Below, one piece after another: positions 25,833 through 39,192 of a DNA stretch of 64,000 nt. Source of the DNA: Apteryx mantelli (taxonomy: Eukaryota; Chordata; Aves; Apterygiformes; Apterygidae); NCBI RefSeq assembly GCF_036417845.1, contig NC_089981.1, forward strand, positions 77,541,268 to 77,605,267, given 5' to 3'. Made by a program: the position numbers and the translations under genes. Each line of letters begins with the position of its first letter. Within the stretch, counting starts at the first letter, position 1. A model generated the notes under the pieces. It searched no databases. It was not told the DNA's origin and saw only the letters and a program-made list of their open reading frames with translations.

Positions 25833-28800
25833 CATAAGCTTTCACTACTTATCTGAAAGAATGAGAGTCCTGAACTTTTAACAAAAGTGGAAAATATTCT
25901 AATTATTGCTTCCTATAATGCTATGATTGTCTGAATAAATAACTGCTAATGCTATTCACTAGACTCAAAATAAAATCTTGCCTTTTTTGAAATTTAAAAG
26001 AGGTGAGAAAACGAAAAATTTTCAAAGAGATAGTGCAAAGAAATGTGTATTTCAATGCAAATATAATTTCATCCTTACTTCCAAATATTCACTGGAAATT
26101 CTTAGCGTTGAGATTTAGATAGTACAATTAACCATACATGAGAGGTTTTTCATTTTTGACCAGTCCAAATTTTACAGAAATAATACACAGTTAGAAGATG
26201 TACAGTACTGACACTACTACATATACATATGATTACATCAATTAATTATGGTTTTGGATGTGCATCTCTGGTTCTGTGTAAGTGATGTCAATAATTACCA
26301 TTTATAACTGTGGCCACACATAGGGCTGAAATATTATGTCGCATACATACGTGTTCTGAAATTTGACCTGCTACTCATTAACTCATAAGAGTCTGACTTT
26401 TATACAGCTTGGAATAAATTATTTTTTAACCTTTACAACACAGCAGATCATGACAGCGGGACATCTAACACTAATGGATATTAACAGAATTGAAGAGAAT
26501 TAAAACCTAGCCATTTAGATTGAGACCAGCCAAGGAATTATTTAATGTAATTCAGGGTAAGCAGAATAAATCCATGCTAGCTGAGAAGGTTTCTGAAAGA
26601 TGTTTAAGCTTTTTGGTGAAGTTGAATATACTTGCTTTGCAGTTCTTGATGCTAGGTTGTGTAGAAGCAGAGTGTATTGTAGGCACTCAAGCCTGATGAA
26701 GCAGTTTATTATCCCAGATGGCTCCTTAAGACATAATTTGGCAGTTTCACTACCCCCGACAGGAAAGTTATCTTACTTAGTAGGGCAGCCTGAAAACAAG
26801 TGTGGAAAAATTCTTTAAATTTCAACCCATCTATTTCAGCCTCGCTTTACTGCCAGTGGTGTTTGAATTTTCAGTTCTCTCTCTACATCTGACACAGAGT
26901 GCCAGAAAATGGAAGAGATCTGTTTCGGTCGATAGGGAGAAAGAAGTATCTTGAGAAACAGTTTGCCAGTGTTGGACAGTTATATACAATGATGACAGTT
27001 CATTGGCTTCTCAAACCTTGTCCACAAGCACAGTTGCATAGTTTCAGTTGAGCCAAACTAACAGCTTGATGGTGAAAGGTCTCATTGTCTCCTGTCTTCC
27101 CTGCTCAGTTAGTTTTCTGCCATTTTAGCAAGTTGAATTGGCACACCATACAATCAAACAAGACGGTGCATGGAAAGCAGTAAAAGCATAAAACTGGGAA
27201 TGGGAGAGGAGGACAGGGGAACATGTCTTCCCTTCACAGTGATAGTTATCTGTTCAATCAGCTCAGGCCAGACCATGAATGATCAGGTTTTGTACAGGAA
27301 TTTAAAAAATATATATATTCAACAAGGTTGGAAAGGACTAAATATGTAAATATTCCCCCTTCACTAGCACACTGGGCATTTGGCCCAGTTTCAAGCTGTT
27401 AAATATTATTCAACTGCTTCATATGTGACTGAAGTTATTTAGCTGTTTTAACTTTTGCAAGTTTGGACAATTCAATCAATACAGTAAAAATATGCAAAAT
27501 GCCAGCTATACTGCATGCACTAGTTTGAAAGGATTTCAAAAGTTGGAGAGTAGGCACAACACACTTAATTACAGAGACAGCCTAATCAGTCTGAATCTGT
27601 TCTGGTTTCTGGAAACATCTAGTTTGCATGAAGCATGTTCAGAAGTTAATACAGATATTAATATAGTCATATTCACATTACATCATCTTATTTACATAGT
27701 TAATCCTACTCTGTAACACAGTAATTAGGCCCACATTAATGTAACACTGTAGTAAAAATAAAATTTCTTCTTAGTGTTCCATAAAAATGTAAGTCACTTC
27801 TCTTGTTCTCATAGTTTATGAAGCCATTAGAGCATACAGATGGAACTATTTTTCTTGCAAACCACCTCCACCCACTGATTATTTGATATAATACAGCAGG
27901 CCTTGAAAAATACAATTGCTTTCTGTTACTGGTGAATGAGAGTCTTTCCCTAGCAAGTGAGGTGAGGGGGAGTCAAGTTTTCACAAGAGTTTCTACATCT
28001 GTGGTCACAGAGAAAACCTCCCAAATGTTAACTGAGTCAGTGCCATCTTTTGAACCTGTATTCAGTCTGATGTATTGATTCAATGTTTTCTCAACTACCA
28101 GCAAAATAAAGTCAGACAATTTTTGCTGCTGCTATTCAGGAACAGGTGGGTAACAATGATACTGACACAGTTTTTCCATTATTTGGAAAAACTATGAGCA
28201 CTAGCAAGCACAAAGGAGGCCAAGAGCCAATGAGAAACTCATTAAGCAGCTTAAACTGATCTAAATCTAGGCTGTTGAGGTCACATCCCTCCCCCGCCAC
28301 ACATTTCCACCCCCTTCCTTCGGTCATCGCTAGTGTTTACAAAAGCAGGTGGTGTGCCAGTTCAAGGCAAAAAAACCATCACTTTGGGGGGATAGTTTTC
28401 AACCAGAACAACTCCATGAACTAAGTGACTGCACAGCACTACCAACAGTGCACAGGAGGGAGATGGGAACACAACAGCTTGGAATCAAGAACAGTTTAAG
28501 TTGTGTGAAACTGTAACCTAACAAAGAACTGGAAGCTCTGGAGTTTATCCTCAGCTACATGAATCCTTTCATGTACTGATCAAACTCCAGCTTAAAAGAG
28601 GGTTGGATTGCTTTGCCTTGCTGTTTCTGAGTATGTTCCAAATCCATGTTGCACTTTCCAGGTTGGTCAGAGGTCTTATTTATTAGTAGAAATTCATTCA
28701 TGACCAATTCGTAACAGAAGCACAATAGTGATAGTGGCATCTCAACTCTAAATCCTCTAACCAGAGAAGATTAGGGAAAGGCTAAGAGGCAGACATCATT

Positions 28801-29629
28801 TGTTTTCTAGCACATAAGCAGCAGGGAGGGGACTGAAGCAAGAGGAAGCAACTCCCCATAGTCAGAAGACTTCTTTGCAGTGCCTGGAAAATGGAAAATT
28901 TCTTCGTCTTGTGACCACAGCAAAAGCAAAGTGTTCCCATATGACAGATATAAGCTGATGATAGATATCATCACATCAGACATGAATAGTTATTAGAAAT
29001 CCCAGTTCCTAAAAAATGAGACCTCAGCTGCTCACTAGTGCTGGCTTTTATACTCAGAGGTTGGAAAAGGAAGGTCAATTTTTTTTATGCTGGTATTTAT
29101 TAGGCACCCTGTAATTTCTTCGTCCTTTAGTAGCACAGCACAATTAGAGCTTAATAAGCATATTTAATCTGAATGTTAGATGTTTTATGTCTTGGGTTAC
29201 AATTCCCTATGCTTTTTCCTCAGTTTAATGGTAATTTGGGGCTTGGTCAGGCTATGTGATAAATGCGATTTGTAAGTTTTTGTGACAAAGTATCACACTT
29301 TTCTTCTCTTGTGTAATAAGATTGTTCTGATTTTTGCATTCTGACTTTGAGAGATTAAAGAGTGGCTTATTTTGAAACTAATCTCTGGCCAAAGGTGAGC
29401 ATCATTGAAAAAACACATGTGCACCTAGGCATTAAAAAAAAAAAAAACAACTAAGGGATAAAGATACTATTATAAAATCAGGCTGCAACTACGTAAAGCT
29501 CACCTCTTCCTTATCCATAGCAAGCACACTGAAGTCCTCAAACTGATGATGACCAGACTGGGTTCGCGTGACAGGGACAGCACGCTTCAAACACGCCTAT
29601 ATTGACTTTCTCTTCCTTAAACACTTGCC
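25833..29629. other. Intergenic flank upstream of the PPP2R5C CpG island
   Basis: AT-rich with short chance frames only. No exon, RNA gene or repeat family was recognised. Distal enhancers may lie here, but nothing in the sequence singles one out. Confidence 0.55.
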
Positions 29630-29950
29630 GCCCTGCAGCGAGAGGCTCCCGGACCCACAGGGCGGCCCTCCCGTTACCGGCCCCCAGGGGATGCGGAGCT
29701 CCCCCGGCCGCCGCCGACGCCCCCCGAGGGCGGGACCTGCCCCCCGCCGCGGGGAGGCCCCGGGCCGCGGCCCCCCCCGGCCGGGAGACCCCGCCGAAGG
29801 CCCGAGGCACCGCCTCAGCCCGCCGCCCTCCTCCGCCTCCGAGAGGCGTCGGGAGCGGGAGGAGCGGCTCTGCCCCGGGGCCCTCCCCAGGGCGTGGCTG
29901 GGGCCCGCCCCGGGGCCTGGCGGAGCGGGGGGGCCCGAGCCCCGGCCCTG

Positions 29951-30012
29951 CCGCCGCCGCCGCCGCCGCCGCCCCCGGCCCGGCCCCCGCCGCACCCGCC
30001 GCCGCCGCCGCC
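29951..30012. repeat. CCG trinucleotide repeat pair in CpG island
   Basis: A nearly eight-unit pure CCG run covers 29951-29973, and a second run of about six units covers 29996-30012, separated by C-rich sequence. They lie some 100-160 bp upstream of the CCAAT box, so they are probably promoter rather than UTR. Runs of this kind vary in length and can be methylation-sensitive. Confidence 0.85.
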
Positions 30013-30096
30013 CCGCTCCGGACCGTGACAGGAGGGGAGAGGGGCGGGAAGCGGCGAAGAGGCCCGCCCACACGGTGACGCCATGGGAGCCTCGGC

Positions 30097-30122
30097 TCAC
30101 GTGACGGCGGCAGCCAATGGGG
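30097..30122 (+). promoter_or_regulatory. E-box plus CCAAT box cluster, upstream promoter
   Basis: TCACGTGAC (30097-30105) contains a perfect CACGTG. CGGCAGCCAATGGGG (30108-30122) contains the CCAAT core with the purine and GG flanks preferred by NF-Y. The two lie 10 bp apart edge to edge, a pairing common in TATA-less housekeeping promoters. The CCAAT block recurs at the internal promoter (63432-63446). Confidence 0.7.
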
Positions 30123-30309
30123 AGGCGGCGCCCCGGCTCCGCCGGGCGGGGGGTGGGGGGCGGAGGAGGAAGGGGGTGGGGGAGGCCGAGGCCGCGGCCG
30201 TCGCCGAGGCGGAGGGGGGGAGCGGCAGCGGCAGCGCGGGGCGGGCGCAGCGCGGAGCGGGACCGCGGGAGGTTGCGCCTCTCCGGCCGCGGCGCGTAAC
30301 CGAGCGGCC

Positions 30310-30336
30310 ATGCCGAATAAAAACAAGAAGGAGAAA
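30310..30336 (+). CDS. PPP2R5C: PPP2R5C coding exon 1 (upstream-promoter isoform), PP2A B56-gamma subunit
   Basis: This exon encodes MPNKNKKEK and is followed directly by a consensus donor (GTGAGT from 30337). The product is a B56-family regulatory subunit that directs the PP2A catalytic core to its substrates. The lysine-rich start is the form I know from the long N-terminal isoforms of B56-gamma, and the delta paralogue begins similarly. The exon ends in phase 0 and joins in frame to the exon at 31991. The start codon has G at -3 and C at +4, an acceptable context. It lies in a strong CpG island with a CCAAT box about 195 bp upstream. The same frame stays open far into the intron, but only because the GC-rich island lacks stops. 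Assignment to gamma rather than delta rests mainly on the MLTCN-type exon at 63585, which is gamma-specific as far as I know. Confidence 0.93.
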
Positions 30337-31990
30337 GTGAGTCGGCGGCGGCGGGCCGCGGGGAGGCCGGGTGGGTCGGGCCGGGCCCCGCGGGGAGGCT
30401 GTGGGGCGCAGGCCCCGCGGGAGCGGCCCGGGGCAGGGCCCTGCGGGGGGCCGGGGCGCTCCGTGCCGCTGGGGGGGGGCGGGCGAGGGTCAGCCCCTCT
30501 GCCCTGCCCTGCCCTCCGCCGCTGCACGCGGGCGATCCCCTTCCTCCCCCCCGGAGCAGGGGCTGAGGTGACTCCGGGGGGGGGGGGCTGGGGCCTGGCC
30601 CCGCCGAGGCTGGGGGGGGGCACCGTCCTGCCCCGCTCCGGGGGTCTCGGCCGAAGTGGGGTGCGGAGCCCCCGCGGGCGAGGCCGGGGGGGGCGAGGGG
30701 TTGGGGGAGCTGATGGAGGGCGGCCGTGGGTCTGCTGTGCGGAGGAGGGCTGGGGGGGGGGGGGAACATAACCGAGCGCGGTGCCTGGAGGAAGAGTGAG
30801 TTGGAGCGGGTGTCTCTTAATTTGGGGCCGGCCCGAGCCCGTCGTGGCGGGGGAAGGGGTGTTTGCGAGGGGGTGTATCGGGGAGAGGCGCCCCCAGCCC
30901 GCGTCCCGCGAAGTTTCCCTGCCGCGGCGCCTCGGCTGCAGCCGAAGTTGTGCTGCGGGAATCGCCATAAGCGCTCGACGGGCGTTAATCAGCGCTCGAA
31001 ATCTTCTCATCTGCTCCTCCTGCCAGGGGAAGATGGATGTTGTTTTGGTGTCGTTTTGCCTCAGTTTCTCTGTGCATCCCCCAGAGCGATTTGTTTGGCA
31101 GCCACGAAAGGGACTCGCACAAGTAACGCTAGCAGAAAAGTTCTAAATCCACTATGAAGTCGGCTGGAGCGCACTTTATTTGATGTGATAGGCAATTAGC
31201 TGTCATGGGAGTGAGTGCATATCCAAAGCAGTGAAGTATGTAGTCTGCCTGGTCCTGCTGCTGTCCCACCAGACCTTTTTCTGTTCGGTTGACTTCTGTC
31301 TTCCAGCTTTTCAACATCATTTTAAAATTAGATGTAGGGTTAGGTGTTGTGTTTTTTTTTTCTTTTTTCCTAATATCCTTGTGTCTTTCGATATTAAAGA
31401 ACCTCAACACTTTTTTTCACTTTTCTGAGAATAACAGAAATATTTCAAAAATATGCTGTGGTTGAAGGATGTAATTTAGGTACAATGCTGGGAGAGAGAA
31501 TTTGAGGTGCAGACCGACTTCTCATATGACAGTCTTAGCCCCATTATAGTTACGCAGAGGAAACACCTAGAACAGACAAGATAATGAAGTGTAAAATGTG
31601 TACTGCACTGATGCTTGTTTCAAAGCTAAACTAAATATAACTACTCCTGAGGCTAAAACCAAAGACAGCAAGGCTCAGTTCTTAGGCATGGTTGAAATCA
31701 TTTACATTCTTTGCCCCTGCTTGTTTACCTACGTAAAAGCCTCTCTTTAAACACTTTATAGGTGGATTTTGAGAAATAAATAAAATGACAAAATCTTCCT
31801 GAAGGTGAAAAATGTTTAAAGCAATTTTTGTAGAGACTACTTTTTCAGTATTAACGTTTTTCAGTGAAACAATATAATTTTCATGTCATCATTTTTAATA
31901 TTCTTAGCAAGTATCTAACTGATTTCTTGATGTGAAAGTCTGTCTAAATCTTCTGTACAAAGTAACTGAGACTGCAAACCTTATTTTTAG
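30337..31990 (+). other. PPP2R5C intron 1
   Basis: The intron runs from GTGAGT at 30337 to TTTTTAG at 31990. The first 600 bp are still CpG island, with several G runs (around 30472, 30578, 30612 and a 13-G tract at 30752) that could form G-quadruplexes in the non-template strand. The remainder is AT-rich. I see no repeat family or further exon in it. Confidence 0.8.
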
Positions 31991-32056
31991 GAACCTGCAA
32001 AATTGGGCAAGAGCGGAAAAAGTGGCAAAGATGGACAAGAAAACCAAGAACATGAG
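31991..32056 (+). CDS. PPP2R5C: PPP2R5C coding exon 2
   Basis: The acceptor (TTATTTTTAG) ends at 31990 and the donor (GTAAAT) starts at 32057. The exon is 66 nt, phase 0 at both ends, and encodes 22 residues: EPAKLGKSGKSGKDGQENQE then HE. It continues the MPNKNKKEK frame of exon 1. The composition (K, G, S, then E, Q, N) is low-complexity and hydrophilic, as expected for the disordered N-terminal extension ahead of the B56 HEAT-like domain. Because its length is a multiple of three, skipping it would keep the frame, so an isoform lacking these 22 residues is possible. It is too short to stand out as an ORF and was recognised by its splice sites, its frame and its similarity to B56 N-termini. 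Confidence 0.92.
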
Positions 32057-34779
32057 GTAAATATTACTAAAGTATGTAGTTTCTCCAGGCAAATGTGTGA
32101 TGACTTTTGAAGAGCACATTAAGTTTGTCTAGATTGTATTAATTTTGACATGATAGGTGGCTGTAAGGAAAGTGGTTATAGAACTTCTGATGAAGTATTT
32201 GACAAAGTGTTTCAAGACTTCAGAGAAGATACTTTTGAGGAAGTTTAATTGTATTTAGAGTAACTTAGACCAAAGCAGGCAAGCAAAATACTTCTCAGAT
32301 ATTTGTCTTTTTCCTTTTGGTTATGAGGTATATATTTATCTTATTTTCTAGCCTCATCTTGAGGTTTTGGTCTTGTCTTTTAATTGCTTATCACTGTTTT
32401 TAAACATTCTCCATAATTCATGGAGCTCTCTTCTCTTAAAATTTCGATGTTAGCATGTCAGTTAAGTGTCAGTAGCCTGTTTCGTATTGTCAGGAGACCC
32501 TAGGCTTAATCAAAGGCTGCCAGTTTTTTTCTGTTGTGCGATTTCTTTTTATAGCTATGCACTGGAGTGTTCCATTTTTGACTGTTTATTCTGTTGCTGC
32601 TGCTTTTCTCAAACTTCTGCCTAGCTTTCTGCTTTGCTCACTAGCAAGGTGCAGTGACTTCAAAGAGGTTGATTAAATTGTTGCTTATTCTCTTTCCCAC
32701 GTTACTTGGTAACCCAGAATTAATGTATTTGCTTCATTTGGAAATCCACAGTGTTCAAGTGGGTTCTGAAATTTCCTGTAAAGTGTTAATACCAACTTGT
32801 ATGTAAAATGCAGTGCTGAAAAGTTTGTGTAATTCAACTTCTATATTACATGTCTTTGTATTGAAAAATACATTTGAAAACAATACTCCTACCCAAATTT
32901 ACCACTTTCTTCTCCCCCAAACGATTATAGGAAAAAATTTTTATATTTGCTCTGTGGAGTCTGATGCACTTCACTGAATTTTCATTTATTTCTTGTGCAG
33001 AAAGATGTATATTACTGTCCATTTATGAAATCACTAAATTTTGTAAACTTTAGTATCTTGGCAAATTCAGGTAAAACAATGGTTGAATTTTGGTGGAGGG
33101 AACTGATATTCTAGCTACTGGGAAAGCCCTTAGAGTGAAATCAGAACTGTATCAGAACAGAGAAGTTCATAATAAACAGTACAAATAGATATACTTAATT
33201 GTGATGTGTTTTTGTCTTTGCAGTATGTTGCTATGGCATTAAAAACAGTATTACTTCTTGAGTGGAATTTCAGTTCCTATGCAATTATAAGGCTTGTCAT
33301 TATCAGCTGTGCATTTGTTGATTTACTTGTGCTGATGAGTTACAGGTTGGTGAGACCAAAACTGATTTCTTCTGTCTTTTTGGTACTTTAACTATGAGAA
33401 CTTTGCATTCTATCCTCATTTGTGGAGAGCTTTAAGTGTTAACTGAAAATGTGTATTTATCTTTCTTCAGAATTTCTTTCTGTGTTTGCAGATGTAGCTT
33501 TATTTTCATGCTTTTTATGTACTTAAAATGTGTAGGAGATGAGTCTCAATAGGACAACGCATTACATGCTGTTGCTGCGGGTTTTTTTTCTCTTTCAGTT
33601 GTCCTTCCAGTTAGAATTCTGAATGCAAAGTATAGTTTACTTGGATTATCAATGATACTTTGTCATTTATGAGTAGGGGCAGAATGGGAAAAGGACTGGG
33701 GCACTGACGAGAATGTGACCGGCACATATAGTCTGCTTGCAGTTCCCAGTGGGCATTGTTTAGCCTCCAGACAATTTTAAAGACCTCAGTGCCTGACTCA
33801 CTGACTTAATTAATAGAATAATTGCATACAAATAGTAGTATAGACTTTGCATTCTAATGTGGATGGCTGTAACCAAGATGTATGTTCGTTGGTGCTTGTA
33901 CATGCAGAAGGCAAGCTGTTTGTCAACATATTGAAGACTAGTAAATATAGAAATATTCTGGAGCATATTAAGAATATATCTTTAGGATTTTCTTAAAAAG
34001 AAAAGGGGGTTTTGTTTGTGTGTGTGTTTTTTTTTTTTTTTTTTCTTTTAAAGAGAAGGTTCTGTAAATGTTCCCTTCTACCTATGTTTTAGTACCTATG
34101 TTTTGTGTGGCTTTTTAAAAAGCCTCTAGACTACAAATAGGTTTGGAAATATACTGGTTCATATTCTTTTCCTCAAAATGAATTTAATATGTATGAAAAA
34201 TGGCAGATTGCAAGGACTAGAAACTGTCTGCTATTCAAAGAACAGGGACAGCACAAGCAGCAGCGTCCCACAAATACTTTATTTATAGACACTTTTATAG
34301 CACTTAGCTAAATTCATGATGCATTAGACTTGTATAGATGAAAAAATACAACAGATCTTAGTGATTTATGAAAACGAACAAATGTTTTTTCCTGTCTTGC
34401 AGTCAGGAAATGAGATTTAGGTTGAGTGAAGCTACTTCATAAAGCTACATAGAAAGATAGTATGAAAAATGACTAAAGTCAGATTTCTGGTATGCCAGGT
34501 AATGATGTCCATGCTGAAGGTGACTGAAAATTACTTAAGCTGATGCTTGTGTCAGTTTGTAAATATCAACAGATGCCTGTAAGCATGTACAAAGAAGTAA
34601 CTACAGCACATGAAAACGCATTTAATTCAGTAGATCACCTATTTAAATCTCGAAGAATTCTGTTGTAGTCATGTTTGAAAATGAGAGGTCCATCTTGCCT
34701 AATTTTCTGTGTCTAGCATTGCTCCAAGCAGATGTTTTGGGGAGAGAATATGAGAGTGGGAAAGTAGAAGATGATTCTT

Positions 34780-34880
34780 CTCACATTACCCATGTCTTGG
34801 TTACTTCAGGTAATACAAAAAGAGCCAAACTAGATAAGTCCACTGGTCCACATAACTTAGAATTTCTTTTCCATGTGCAT
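34780..34880 (+). mobile_element. Possible ancient CR1/L2-type reverse-transcriptase scrap
   Basis: The frame at 34671-34886 ends RAKLDKSTGPHNLEF. This resembles the CR1-type linker [20 protein letters not shown] seen in the reversed copy at 53.4 kb. Only this short stretch matches, so the assignment is weak. Confidence 0.3.
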
Positions 34881-37800
34881 CAGTAACAGATGCTGAAGAA
34901 TAGTTTCAGAAACAGAGCAAGTGTGTGGTCTTTCATCCTGGTACGCTTTTTTTAGTCTGTGCTATTATGTGGCTTAAAAACATACCTGGGTGAGGCATTG
35001 TGTGAAATCGTTTTCAAATTATTAATGATTTCATTGACTTTTTATACTGTCATCTGTAAATTTACACCCACCTACCTTATTTAATCTCCTCTAAGTGGGA
35101 GGACTTCCATTCCTTTGATTGTCCTTCCCTATTTCCCTGTTCTGTTATCCTTTTTTGTGTTGGAGTTACTGTCATCTCATGCACAGTGTGCAGTTCTGGT
35201 ATGTTGTGATTCTGTATTGTAATGCAGTCATATATATATTTTTTAATCCAATTTCAAATTATTCACTTTTTGAACACTTAAGAAATGAGCTAATATGATT
35301 AAGAAATTTAAATGAAATCAGTACCTCAAATTTGTATATGTGAACAAGGATAAAACGCTTTAAATTAAAAAGGGTGTATTCTCTAGGTTTTGGGAGCTTT
35401 TGTTAAAAGCTTATATATTTTGCATTTCTTAAATTGCTGTATATAGGGGTGCTGAATGTCATCTTCTTGAGCTGATTAATTTCTATTTAAAACAAATCTG
35501 TATTTGAAGAACTGCTATTGTAAAATGCCTGAACAAACCGTTAGGACTAAGGCTGCAGAATCGGGCATTCAAAAGCAATGCTAATTTTTTTTTTCCAAAT
35601 ATGTCCTGAACATCTTTTGTTTTTTTTCTATGTCTGTGCGCATAAGAGATTTTAAGTTACTGTGCTCACATGCTGTATTTCTGTGTATCCCTTGCCCTCC
35701 ATGACATGCAGTGTGGATGGTGCTAGTTAATGTTTTTAATCTTTACTTGCATATGTAGCCCTGTGCATTGCTCTTAACTGCTGCTAGAGAAAGTTTGGGG
35801 TTTGATTAAAGCCTCTGGCAGAGGCATGAATAGAAATGAATTCCCTCACTTGATACTCACTTATCTTATTCATAAGACCTGTACTTCTTTGTCTTCTGTA
35901 TTTCTGCCTTCTTGCTGTTCTAGAGTGTATTCTGCATGAGTAAAAGACATGAGGGCTCTGTACACGACAGTCTTATTCATAATACAGTCTTGACTCACTC
36001 CCTGACTGCAGGCTGTTTTGTGCACTGAAGGAGCCAGGAAGTAATACTTGACCATACATAACTTTATCATAATAAGGCTGTGGTGCTTAACTTCTCAGTT
36101 CTTGATTTTACAACCTCAACTTTATTTTCAGATAGCCATATCTTTTGTAAAACTGGAGTTTAAATAATCAAAACCTTTAAATCTGTCTTTTTCCCACTTG
36201 AGCTAACGTTGTCACAAAAACGGCTTTCTTTGAGGCGGCCAGTTTAGGGGAAGAGAGAAACATAATTTGCTGATAGTTCTAGAGAGCATCTAGACAGCAT
36301 AAATGTTGAAACTAAGAATAATTTTGATAGCAATTCTTGTGATGCTGTACACAAAAGCAATATACACAGTGATATGTCCCTTCAACCTCCAGCCCATCTG
36401 CTGCTACTCTCTTTTTTTCATTCCATTTAAACTACATGTTCCTTCTCTTCTATGCTGCCTAGTAGCGTAGATCATAAAAATGATATTCCCTCTATTTCCA
36501 GTGCTGAGTGCCCAGCATTAGAGTGGTTGTTAAAATAAGCAAAAATTCAGTCATAGCTGACAGAATAGTCTTTTATTTTTTTTATGATGTCACTTGGAAG
36601 CCTCAGTCTTTGATGCAAGATCTCACTGTGCAAATACAGATATTGCAAAGAATTGAGATTACATGTCTGTCTGTATATATGTACATGTATATGTATTTAC
36701 ATATTTATGTAAATATCAATATTTATATAAATATCAACTGTAGATTGCTTGGTCAGATTTATCTTGGAGGGACGATAAAGCCAGCTGAGAGAACAAATCA
36801 TTTTTAGTTAAGTAAATGAAAAATTAAACCAAATTTTAATACTAACTGATTTGAAATGCTTGAAGAAAGTAATCAGCGTGTGGAATTTGCTGGGAAAGGG
36901 GGGGGATGAAGAGGAGGAAAGTTGTGAATATTTAACACTGATTCTTCTGCTGAGAGCTAGAAGTTCATTTAACCTTTGATAACTAAGCCAGAAAAAAAGT
37001 TGAAAGTTTTTTAAAAGATGCAGATCTTTCCTAGAAGATTTAAAAAAAAAAAAAAAAAGTACTCTTATATAATGGAAAGGTAGAAATATACACTTTTTTG
37101 TGCAGCCCAAATCTAACTTTAGCCTGAATGTATCCTGTTAGTAAAGATTAATGTGTTAAACTAAATAGTTGCCAGAGTGGTTGAATCTATTCCTTCAAGT
37201 ATAACCTCTTACTTCAGTAATTAGCCTCGGATATTAGTGCCTTCGAGTTGTGAACAAAGAAAGGTAATGTGACTAAATCTTTTGGGTATTATTTTCCTCT
37301 GTGTGGGCACAGTGTCTTACTCTGGTAAAATACTTTGGTTGTTTCCCAGTACCCCAAACCTATGCTCAGAACATAAATCTCCAAGGAAAATGCCTGGGAG
37401 TGGGCATGGTTATGTCAACCCATAGTAACTTGTGGATGTACTCTCTAGCATCTAACTCGCTCTTCAAACACAAATAAGCTTTATTGTAGAGCTCTGTTTT
37501 GTCAGAGGGTGGGTAGGTCTCCTTTTGAGTTAAGACAGTAGTAACTCATGGTCAAGTGCACCTGAGTCCGTAGAAATGAGGTCTTCCTTTTGTTTTTTCC
37601 ACTGTTAAACTATTTTTAATTCTATGTCTGTCTGAACCCAGATCGTTGCAGATCTATCATGTTAGCCTCTGAGCTGGCCTCTCATTAACTTCTCTATGAA
37701 TTTATTTAGAAAGAGGAGACTTGGTACTAGTTAATGATTGTAAAGAAACGTTACTCTTTTTCTCTCTCAAAAAAACCCCAAAACCAAAAAACTAACACTT

Positions 37801-39168
37801 TGAAAAAAATCAAGTGTTTCTTACAGTACTTTAACAGTAGTTTTAATTTACCACTACAGGAGAATAAAGTTGAAATTTTAACCCAGAGACTTTTATTTCT
37901 GTCTGTATTACCTGTTCAAATGTATGTGTTTAAAAACTTTTTGCACTTCTCACCCATGATGCCTACTGTTACATGGAGCATGGGTTGGTTGGCTCTGGTA
38001 TAGGACACAGATGCACAATCAAAAACGGCTAGAAGGGCTCCAAAACTTACCATCCCTGAGTTGGAATATACTGAACCTGCAGATGAATCACTAAATGGTT
38101 CATTTTCTTGCTCGCTATTTTGCTTTCGAAGTTGAAACTTAAATGATTGCGTTGAAAGGGTGTAGGAGCACTTGGACAATTCGCTGTTTTAATTCATCTG
38201 GGGGCTGGAAGAGTTGGAAGTAGTTGGTCGCCTTTTGCAGAAGGCAGTAATAGGTGATTGGGAGTCATAGCTTCTTCTAGATCTAGCTGGACTGGTTTGG
38301 AAGACATGAAACTTCTAAATTCAAGACTTTGTTCAGTTTGAATCTAGATGTTGGGTCGTCTGTAATAGGGAAAGAGTACTGTTCCTTTCAAGGAGGTATT
38401 GGCTTGGTGATCTGCACCAAGGAAGAACTTATAGCTTTTTCTTCAAGTTCTTCTGCCATACAGAACAGCAAATGGAAGACTAACATGCTATCACTACTGT
38501 GTATATGTATTATATTCTTTCCATGTGCTGCTCTGCTTCGCTCTTTTTGGTTTAAAGGCTTTTCAAATACAAACAAATCAAACTGTAATAAAATATAAAT
38601 TGCATTGGCCAGTTTTCTCACCATGCAAGAAATTGCTTGATTTATTGACAGCATGTGGTGCTAATGTCAGACTATAATCACTGTTGAAATCAAATTTCAA
38701 ATTAAAAAAACTAAATAGCTTTGTTAAGTAATACAGAATTATGTTAAGTACTGACCCATGCTTCTGTCCTGCCACCGTCTCACAGCCATTGCCTTTCAGT
38801 AGCTTTATTAGACGCAAGCGATAGCTTACCGTGCAGCAATTTTGTCAAGCTTTGTTTTCAGCATTTATTTCAATTGCATGAAGGATTTTTTCTTTAAATA
38901 TTAAGTTCCTAAGCTATCTAGCATGGTGCTAATATTTTTCAGGAATGGTAGTGAAATTACAGAAACCTCTCTTTAATTGAACATCTTAAATTATTTCAGA
39001 CAAAGTAAGATTCACCTCTCTGAAAGAATTTTATGAAGTGGCTATTGAGTTTTTTGTGATCGCCTTTCTGTTATTGGCCCAGGATATAGCGGGGAAAGAC
39101 TATAAATATTCTCATTACTTTTTTGTTGTTTGTTTATTCCTGGTTACGTGTGCATACATGATCATCAC

Positions 39169-39192
39169 TTTTTTTTTTTTTTTTTTTTTTTT
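39169..39192. repeat. T24 homopolymer
   Basis: Twenty-four consecutive T residues in intron 2, with no adjoining element recognised. Confidence 0.95.

Larger units (their letters stand above)
29630..30960 (+). promoter_or_regulatory. PPP2R5C: CpG island and upstream promoter of PPP2R5C
   Basis: The sequence changes abruptly from AT-rich to very GC- and CpG-rich at about 29.63 kb and returns to ordinary composition near 30.96 kb. Visible elements are a CACGTG E-box at 30098-30103 (within TCACGTGAC, a USF/TFE-like site), a CCAAT box at 30114-30118 in good NF-Y context, and GC boxes at 30041-30048, around 30144-30150 and near 30237-30245. There is no TATA box. From the CCAAT position I infer transcription start(s) around 30.18-30.25 kb, giving a short GC-rich 5' UTR before the ATG at 30310. 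Long open frames on both strands here (up to 490 codons on the minus strand) are products of base composition. Confidence 0.85.

Noticed and set aside
29538-31010. 490-codon minus-strand open frame, and several 90-390-codon frames on both strands in the CpG island
   Set aside because: Proline-, arginine-, glycine- and alanine-rich translations produced by GC-rich sequence with few stops. They overlap the PPP2R5C promoter and first exon and contain no domain.
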